A DNA stretch of 64,000 bases from Chalara sp. BL73. Taxonomy: Eukaryota; Ascomycota; Leotiomycetes; Helotiales. The translations under genes and the position numbers were made by a program. The stretch lies in the NCBI GenBank assembly GCA_918026815.1, contig CAKJVC010000017.1, positions 868,001 through 932,000 of the forward strand, written 5' to 3'. Below, piece after piece: positions 55,955 to 64,000 of the stretch. The notes beneath the pieces are model-generated. The model did not search any database and was not told the origin of the DNA. It saw only the letters and a program-made list of their open reading frames with translations. Every line of letters starts with the position of its first letter. Positions within the stretch are counted from its first letter, which is position 1.

Positions 55955-57966
55955 GACTCAATCAAGAATGCTGTTGTTCGAGGTCTCTAAGGATCATGAA
56001 GAAGATGGAAGTGCAAGCGGCCATATATGTATAACCCCAAAATTCAGCGGTCTGTGCTTGGCAACACATGGCGAATGCACCAAAAGAATGGGGGTGATGG
56101 TCCCTGTTGCGATCCATTGCTTGGGGCAAACGCAATCCAGAGCGTTAGTGGTGTAGAAAAATGCATTTTTGAGCGCTGGACTATTATTCATTGCCCTGCA
56201 AGCACGCCATCACTTCGCGGCATTTCGAGATATGGGAGATTTGCCCGACCCACTGTCACCGAGCCGAAGACCTGGCCAGCCCGCCTCGATATCTTTTTTG
56301 CCCATGCCGAACGGCAGTTTTAGGCTCGTATGCACTCTTATCTTTCTCCATCAAGATCTCGATCCTGGAAACATAATATGCATTGTGGATATTTTGGTCC
56401 TGATAGAACGCTCACATCAAGCAGCAGGGGAAATATATGTATTAAGACTGACTACCTGAACATGTGAAGATCTGAGCAAGCTGCTTCTCGGTGGTGCCTC
56501 AGTTGAAGTGAAATCATGACGTAATATTAGGTTGTAGCCAGTTCCAAAATGAGTTGGTGAGTCGTTAGGTCTCGAAATGAGCCCCCAAAAAAGTTTCTAA
56601 CGTTGACGCCATATATTGCGACAGGCGATTGAAGGGCCGATGGTAAAACCCGACGCCAGCGCGTCTATTTGATAGCGCTTAATAAACATGGGCGTTTCAA
56701 AGGGAATAAATTTCAACTTCCTAGCGTGGCGCGTTGATTACTAGTCCTATGGATCTTGATCGACACTAGGAACAACTTGAAACAGTGTTGCTATTCACGT
56801 GATAAACACACCAGATAATGTTGGTAATATTTTATCAATCAGACCTCGCTACAAAGAGGCTTTTGGAACATATTTTCTGAAAGCTTAAAATAACGTAAAA
56901 CAAATTAAAGGACAATTTTTTAGTAAAGAAAGTATTGTGTGATCACGTGATCAACTCGATCATTGTTTCTGATGGGGCACCAGTGGGGCTGGCTGGCCGG
57001 TGACTAAGCATTCTTCATAGTCGATCCTTGTCAAGCTTATTGTATTGCAGCGGAGGAAATGATAACGTAATTGGTTGTAGCACGTTGTATTTATTAATTG
57101 TAGGTTATACGTTTATATCTAGTATCTACGTTGTAGACCTCCATAGATTTTCTAACTTAACTTAACTTCTGACAATCCTCAACGAAGCTTCACTGATTAC
57201 GCTTCCAGAAGGCGCAACACTCCCTTGATTATGCAATGGTGTTTGTGGAGTTGATCTGTATATTTCGTAGACGTAATCAAAGACATAAATCCGATGTGGC
57301 AAAATATCGTGTTATGGAATCGATGTCGACACATTTCTTATGCGTAGTTTGGGTAAGCTGCCTCTCAAGGGCGGAAAACGGAGGCCGATATTTGCAACCT
57401 TCGTGTAGATAAAGAAAGGCGATTTAGTCTACTTTCACAATTAAATATAAAGTCTTGTTTTCTGTAAAATCATTTTTAGGGTTGTAAAAGTTCTTGCTAT
57501 CATTGCGCAATGAAATATAACTGTAATTTGTGGTAAAATTGTTGGCTTGCAAAGTGTCGACCTCCTATTTCTACCTGGAAGGGGCTGCTCCTTGTTTGTA
57601 CCTGCTGTGTCACGCAACTGATGTTGAAGGCGCCGGCACCCAACCAAATCTCTTTGGTGGGTCGTCCCTCATGCGAATATAGTAGTTCCAGGCCATTTCC
57701 CATAACGCCACATACTGACAAGGCACAATCATAGAATTTTGACATATTTCTTAGTTGGGTAGGCTAACACGGGTAGACATATAAAACATTACCCGCTGTT
57801 GTCATCACAGACAAGTGCCGTACTAAATTGAAGTAAAACGCTGTTGCGTTCAAGATCCATCAGAATGGAAAGCACAAAAGATATTTTCCAATAATTACTT
57901 CGTATACATCTCAGATTTCGATAGCGTAATGAATATCTAGAAAATCTTGCCGAGCTTGTTGAATTC
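55955..57966. other. Intergenic with isolated protein-like fragment
   Basis: No intact gene seen. The minus-strand frame 57500-57745 (81 aa) reads YDCALSVCGVMGNGLELLYS and EIWLGAGAFNISCVTQQ; it has the composition of a real protein but no recognised family and may be a fragment. The rest appears non-coding. Confidence 0.35.
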
Positions 57967-59614
57967 ATGATCAGTATAGACGAAGCTTTCCGCGATCGCT
58001 TGATACCTACAACTAGCCTATGTGGCGAGGTGGATTTCCAGGTCTCAGTAAAGGAAAGGTTTCTACGCAAACTTGGACGCATCCAGAACCCTGTAGCAGA
58101 CGCTACAGTAAAATTGCCACAAGAGAGACAACCGTGGTCGCGAACAATGCTAATATCAACACCACTTCTCTGAAAATAGAAAAACCGCCGGTTTCACCCT
58201 TGCTAGCATATTATCACGACGTGGTTTCTGAACGCTTGAATACAGGCTGGGATGGTCACCTGCAAATCAATGATGAGCGGAATGACGGGACATCCATGTC
58301 TAACACTTCGATGTTTGATTTTTCGGGACTTCTACAAGATGCTTCTGGCTTCATCAACCCTTCGAAGGAAAATTAATTATCCGGGATCTTGAGCGTTCCT
58401 CATAATCATGAGCTCTTGAACGACTTTAGTGAAGAGGACGAGCAGACGGAAAACAGTGGAGCAGAAGATCCAACGGCCTTTTCAGAGAATGCGGAAGAAG
58501 ATGATGACGATGGTGATTGTGATGGTGGTGATGATGGTGATAATGATTATGATGAAGAGAAAAAGGAGAAGATGGAGATGGAGATGGAGATGGAGATGGA
58601 GATGGAGATGGAGAAGTGAGGTGTATCACGGATGAGAATAATATTGTGAGTTCTGTGTCTGAGATGTCTAAGGAACCAGGCACAGTCCAGCGGGGCAGAA
58701 AGCGGCCGTCGAGGCAGATACCAGCTATCCATTAAAAAAAAGCTGAAACCTGAGAATGCCTGGCCCATTATGGCGGCAAAATTCGGTGACATGACGGCAA
58801 TGGCATATAACATGCTTCAATCAATCTCTAGTCGCCGTGCTGAGATGGGAATATCACGCAAAGCCGCGACCTTAAACGAATGTGGCATACTTCAAACCCT
58901 GACCCTGCAGTGTCAGCATCTTACCTGTCAAGATTCATGCGAATAAAAGTCTCAAAAGAATGGACCGAAAGGGTTAAAAGGGAGAAGAGTATACCAGCCT
59001 AGTACTTGCCAAAAGAACGCCAAATAATGGAAAATTATCTCCCGCCTTACTGTACAGCCGAAAGGGATGGCAAATGGCCCAGAAAAGATTGGCAAGATTT
59101 AAGAAATGGGACGAGCTTTGTGACTTCTTCAGAGAAGACCTTGGAAGCGACGCAAGCGTGGCAATTTGCGCAGTCACGGTAGCTACTTGTAAGCATATTT
59201 TGCATGACATATTCGAATTGTGTTCTAATCTCGTCTATAGCTACCTTCGAAGAAATGCCGACGAACCATCGAGATTTATTTTACAAGAAAATCGAACGAC
59301 ACAAAGAAAGCTTTTTCCTTCTCTGAAAGCCTTAATTAAGCCATTCAACAACATTACACGTCAGTCGGAAGATCTAGAACCTCTCAACATCCAGAGGGAA
59401 CTATTTGACCAATATGAGAAAGGAGAGCAGTTGACGTTCGAGGAACTCTGCCGTCTTACGGATGACGCAACGACATAAATTTCACAAGGATAGCTTCGAA
59501 TACTACTTTGTTTTCGATGACTTGACAGGACAAGCTCACTTCAGGGAGGCTAGTTTGAGATCAGACAGTAGAGATAGAGCTCATTTTAGAGAAATGTTAA
59601 ATCGATATGCCTGA
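57967..59614 (+). pseudogene. Degenerate unidentified gene with acidic repeat
   Basis: Protein-like segments follow each other on the + strand in different frames. 58102-58376 contains KPPVSPLLAYYHDVVSERLN and ends with a stop. 58389-58619 is acidic and holds the EM repeat (GAGATG units). 58728-58946 reads LKPENAWPIMAAKFGDMTAM and SISSRRAEMGIS. 59074-59478 contains EDLEPLNIQRELFDQYEKGEQL. 59462-59614 reads KFHKDSFEYYFVFDDLTGQA and ends at a TGA. No family was recognised. Some junctions could be introns (for example GTAAGC at 59189 to AG at 59240), so a live multi-exon gene is not excluded, but several stops and the frame changes make decay more likely. Confidence 0.35.
58566..58612. repeat. 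GAGATG hexanucleotide repeat
   Basis: About seven tandem GAGATG-type units following an acidic GAT/GAC-rich tract. Encodes alternating Glu-Met if translated in the local frame. Confidence 0.8.
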
Positions 59615-60889
59615 TAGTCTCTTAGATGTAGAATTTGGTCTAATCATTAAACTAATCAAACCTAGCGACAAAAAGTAGGAAGTCGTCCTTATAGAATAAG
59701 AATTTGCCGTGGCTCTGAGTCTTGTATAATTAAGTAAAACATGTGCCATTTAAATGCGCTTGCAAACGTCACGCTCCTGTACAACGGCTACTGGGCAAAC
59801 AGCCAATCTAGCTAGTAATTGACATACAAAGTGCCTAGTGATGGTATCCGCAATATTGACATACTCTAAGACTGGTGGGGTAACGAAGTTCCCGTTTGCG
59901 AACAAAATATCTCAGAATATGCCAGAAGCCTCAAGGCCGCTAGACCTATGGATTTGCCAGGGGGGTTCTCTTATGAAAAAAAGTATGCCAGCCTCGGAAG
60001 CGCCGGTCCAGGGATATTGAAGACCATAGAATGAGGTCTTGCTCCACAAGTATTGGTCAATAAAATGAGTGTATGCTAATGGCAGTATAGGAGATTCTCG
60101 CTCATCGTGACATCAGGAAACAGGAGATTGTGCTCAAACTCCGCCGCCGAACAATGCGAGAAGAGGACCGCAAAAGCTAGTGTATAAAATTAACTTCGGT
60201 TATGTATATAACACATTTCCAGCCGCAGTTGAGGCTCTGTATCATGTTACCCATAACCCTCCTCGACAGGCCCGTAACAGCCAATGCATAAGGCCAAGCC
60301 ATCAATCCTTAAAATTCCCGATAATAGAGACAAGACCAAAAAAAAAAAACATATATCATTAACCAACCGAATACATGCACACACAAAAATACATTCCTCC
60401 GCTAGTATTAATATCCCTCTCTAGGAAGCACTCAACGCCACCACTACCTAAATAATCACATAGCCAATATGCCATTCCCACCCGATGTGAAGTAGCCACT
60501 CTCAGAAGAATTGAGGTTAGAATGCAATGATGGAGGGATACGAATGGTAAAGGTCAAATTGACAGGACTTAACGGAGCCGCTTGGCCGCGGAAGCAGCGA
60601 AATATAGATTGCAACACCGTGAGAAAGATTGGTGTGTCATGCAATCGTCTACTTGACAACGGTAAAAAAGCGCAACACAACAGCCAATGACCGCTCGATG
60701 CGCGCCGTTGGGAAATGAACGTACCCGCTGGAGCGAAAATACCGGCGCAGGTGATCAATATGGGGGCAGTTATGCTTCAGCGCGAACTTCGTATCTTTTT
60801 TTTTTTCAATCATATACAAGAATATTCATTAGCTACATCTAACCAGCCAGCCAAGGCTCAAAGATCGGTCGTCAACTTAGGGCCGTCTT
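59615..60889. other. Intergenic, no intact gene
   Basis: 1.3 kb, low coding potential. A run of A (60341-60350) and a run of T (60798-60807) are present. The minus-strand frame at 60456-60758 is without features. A short + strand segment ending IRKQEIVLKLRRRTMREEDRKS near 60110-60178 is protein-like and may belong to the degenerate gene upstream. Confidence 0.4.
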
Positions 60890-62635
60890 TTAACTGTACA
60901 ATCCAAGGGTCTGCCCAACAATGCTCTTAAAGATGCCCTGTGGATCAAACTTCTGGCGAACGACCTTGAATTTTGCGAGATGCTTTTCGAGGTCAGCAGG
61001 TTTACTTCGATCAGCCGGTCAGCGGAGAGTACTTACACTGGGGTCGATATTCTTCGTTGCATTTCCGAAAACCTCACGGGTATTCTTGGTCCAGTGTGGT
61101 CGACAGGGGAACTCGTCAATCAGAGTCTTGGCCAATCTTGGATCTAACGCCAGTCAATACAAGTTGCTCACAACCTGAAAGATTCGTTGACTTACAAAAC
61201 TCCTCGTTGAATCGTTTCTTATCTCCTACAGTTGGCTTGTAACTCGGGAAATCGAACATGATTGTGCCTTTGGTCCAGTCCACTCCATCACTTGTATTGT
61301 AGGTGGCTTGGCCCAAGAAGTCATAGTATGCCTGACCAAACTTGATGTTGATACCGCTGCGGTAAGTACTTGTCATGATGATGCCTCTCTGCGACCATTC
61401 GAGATCGAAAAGTTGGCGGACTCGCTTCAACATGGCATTGGCCTGGGTTACCGGGAACGCAAGCTCCAGCGTCATACCACGCACATTGTATTCCCATATA
61501 GGCTTCTGTCCAGGATATAGCCCACCAATCAATACATCATAGTTCCAGCCGTAAACGGGCCAGGTCGTGACTTCTGCATCTGTGGTCTTCTCATGGAAAT
61601 TTGGCTTGGCCCAGAGACCTTCGAAGATGGTTTCCATCAACATATTGGATGTCGCGAAATACTTCCCAGTGTCGAGAATAGTGCGCGCAAGGGTTGCTTC
61701 AGTTTCTGTCGCGGAAAATGTGTTCTGGAAACCTTGCTGGTCGCTGGTACTAATGGGTACCTCGTTATAAAATCGATGGTGGAATTTCTTCAGGTATGGC
61801 CACCACTTAAATTTTGTTAGAGATCACCTAGTAATCAGGTATGTAAAGGCTTACCCAGAGGTTTGCTGTGGCATAAGGGGCGATCAATCCATAAATGTCT
61901 CCATTGAGCACCTGGTCTTCCGTAAGACTAGGTGAGGTCAGCGGCTAAATCACAAATACAAAAAGTATAGACTCACGTTACTTGATTGGCGTACACCTTA
62001 GAATCCGGGTAGATCTTATATTTCAGACGTGTAATGACACCAAGTAGACCCAGTGATGTTGAGGCAGCAAGCCAATCGTCATTGTTATTGTTCCTGTCAA
62101 TTGTCACGATCTCTCCCTTGCCGTTGACAATATCCATTGAGAGCACGCCAGCAACAACCATAGACGGCTCACGAATAGAAGAGCGATGCCCGCCCATGGC
62201 TACCGCACCAGCTATGGTGATGTTCCAGTTGACCAGGGTATATCCCATCGAGGCTCCATTCTGATGCAAATATTCCGCAAGCTGGAGAAAGGTGACGCCG
62301 CCTTCGACGACGACAGTACCCGAAGTGGCGCCTGCAGGCAGATTGAACTCGGAGATCTTGGTGAGCCCTTCTGTGCGGATAATGATAGTACGCGGGTCAT
62401 CTTGACACATGGTGTCATACCACATGTGGCCCTTGCCGGACGCTCTCACCGGCGTGCCATTTGCGGCCGCCGTCTTCACAATGCTGACTACCTGCGCGAC
62501 GCTGGAGACATTGTAGACTGCTGCGACGTCATTGCAAGCTGGAAAGCCTGGGCCGTCAAAGGTATTGTATGGCTCGGCCGACACGCCGCGAAAAGCAGCG
62601 GCGGTGAGCACCGAGATTGCCGGAAGGAAAAGCAT
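60890..62635 (-). CDS. Secreted FAD-linked oxidase (aldonolactone-oxidase-like)
   Basis: Flavoprotein of the FAD_binding_4 family. Exons 61977-62635, 61855-61927, 61196-61805, 61037-61143 and 60890-60982 give 1542 nt and 513 aa. A signal peptide (MLFLPAISVLTAAAFRGVSA) starts the protein. The FAD-binding domain has VVSIVKTAAANGTPVRASGKGH, then IIIRTEGLTKISEFNL, VVVEGGVTFLQLAEYLHQNG and GAVAMGGHRSS. The C-terminal part includes PHWTKNT, the HWxK element of aldonolactone oxidases, and ends DPQGIFKSIVGQTLGLYS. All four introns are 49-54 bp, GT-AG, and phases close. It may oxidise a sugar lactone or another alcohol to give hydrogen peroxide. The substrate is not determined. Confidence 0.9.
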
Positions 62636-64000
62636 CGTAACTATATTTCGAGAACTGGACGTGCTGATGCGCTCACATCAGAGTGGGAAATTTCAAAAAT
62701 ATTGGCTACATTTCCAGATATATATGGCCAAGTGAGCTGGCGCGCGAGGACCACTGCATCTGACCAGTCGTCTCTGACCTTTCGTCATATTCATCTTACT
62801 CAACCCAGCTGCTGTCGCAGCCGCGGTACTGGCTCCAAAGTTACATACAACAGCATCTCAATCGCATCCCCATCTGGACACCGGCCTTATATATTTTGTA
62901 GATTTGGGGAATGCCACTTATGCTGCTCGTTCTTGGCTTACATGTGAACGGAACTTGATTACCCTATATTCTGTGGTAAATACTAGGCTACTCCGCATAG
63001 GATCATCAACATCAGGCCGAGTGTAGGTACTTGGGCGCTGACATGGCTGAGCAGGAACTTGCGGGGGAAGAGGGTGATAGTCAGGGTAGCTTACCGTATG
63101 TGATGGAAGATGGGGGGAGATGATATGATGATATGCACATGGACTCCTGCCAAGGCCGTGTCGGGCACCAATAAGAGAGACACCATGTAACTCCCCGCCT
63201 ATGAAGGGCAATGGCGGGCGGCTTGGCATCGGCACCACCCCTGGCTTGCTGTCACGCGCATGGCAAAGCGGGTTGCGGGGTGCAGGTCTTATGGACAGCA
63301 GGGATTTCCATATGGCTTCCTTGGAATAACACGTTTATACGAACAATCAATAAGACGAAGCGCTGTACGATTTTAGAATTGAAATGCATTGGAGGATGGT
63401 GAATGGAGGAGGATATGCTAATTCAGGGGCTTAGCGAGGATGCCCTCACTGGTATTGGTGGTGCATGCCGTTGCCAAGCAAAAAGTGCCGGGTATAACTA
63501 GGGTTGCAAAGGAATAACCCACCAATGGTAGTGGCTCAAGTTAGGTATAATCTAAGCAGCTATATGAAAGGACGAACCATTCTACCAAAAAGAAAGGTTC
63601 GTCCTATTATCAAAACAATGCTTTGTAACTAATAGTTCTCTCTAACAATGTACAGCAAGTGGACAAATTCTACCAGAAACGAGATATGCAAGACCTAAAC
63701 AGAACAATATACCAGTGGTTTCCTTGATTTTTACACCTATCAAGTCGGTAGAAGCGGCAGCTCTAGATCCTATAGTCACGAACTTATTAATCTACAAATT
63801 TAATACAGATATACAAGCTAACCAGTTTTTTCATTGTAACAAGTTATGGCTTGCTCTAAGCTTAGTTGACAACAAACAAGGACGAGTCATGGTCGAGGAA
63901 CGAGAGAATATGTCCCGATTCGTTCAATGTGCCTTACGAACCACACTTTTTCCAGTCCTGTATACGCGGACTCTCGCAAATAATGGCTTTCAGCAAGCCT
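62636..64000. other. Intergenic to window end
   Basis: 1.4 kb upstream of the FAD oxidase. No convincing gene. Near 63840-64000 a + strand stretch is partly open but too short to call. Confidence 0.4.

Noticed and set aside
62186..62947. 253-codon + strand frame
   Set aside because: Largely antisense to exon 1 of the secreted FAD-linked oxidase; no domain.
1..64000. CRISPR arrays, rRNA or bacterial operon signals
   Set aside because: None seen; all genes have eukaryotic structure with spliceosomal introns.

Overview
This window is a stretch of a filamentous ascomycete (Pezizomycotina) chromosome. Many short spliceosomal introns (about 40-190 bp) lie inside genes for typical fungal proteins: Zn2Cys6 transcription factors, a TEA-domain regulator of the AbaA/Tec1 type, fungal ELL, Mrd1 and Mcr1. 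Gene-rich parts alternate with AT-rich or decayed stretches that carry pseudogenes and repeat relics, some of which look RIP-mutated. A leotiomycete-like fungus is my guess; it is not proven by the sequence.

Layout. (1) 1-19 kb is an accessory, secondary-metabolism-like block: a Zn2Cys6 regulator (cut by the left edge) diverging from a short-chain dehydrogenase; a broken quinone oxidoreductase; a second Zn2Cys6 regulator; an alpha/beta hydrolase; a SRPBCC-fold protein; an AIF-like FAD oxidoreductase diverging from a C2H2/OrsD-like regulator; and a GNAT acetyltransferase. No polyketide synthase, NRPS or terpene synthase is visible here, so any core enzyme would lie to the left. (2) 19.1-21.6 kb holds a T5orf172 (GIY-YIG-like) protein, probably with a coiled-coil 3' exon. 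(3) 21.6-33.5 kb is a gene-poor graveyard: a decayed unknown gene, a broken aminoglycoside-phosphotransferase-like kinase, a dispersed repeat and long homopolymers. (4) 33.5-49.6 kb is a conserved housekeeping block: ELL, a membrane-anchored SprT-like protease, Mcr1 cytochrome b5 reductase, dynein LC8 head-to-head with Mrd1, the TEA regulator and a RING protein. (5) 49.6-54.4 kb is AT-rich, with an orphan seven-helix membrane protein flanked by two inverted copies of a 43-bp sequence and followed by a TPR relic. (6) 54.4-64 kb has an UNC-93-like MFS transporter, a degenerate unidentified gene and a secreted FAD-linked oxidase.

Exon structures were worked out by hand from splice signals and reading-frame continuity. 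Where I give exact junctions, the phases close and the total length is divisible by three. Two introns need GC donors. The most unusual items are the two GC-AG introns, the membrane-anchored HEMLH protease, the T5orf172/coiled-coil gene model, the stepwise decay of the quinone oxidoreductase, and the repeat pairs at 17.0/28.9 kb and 49.9/53.9 kb.
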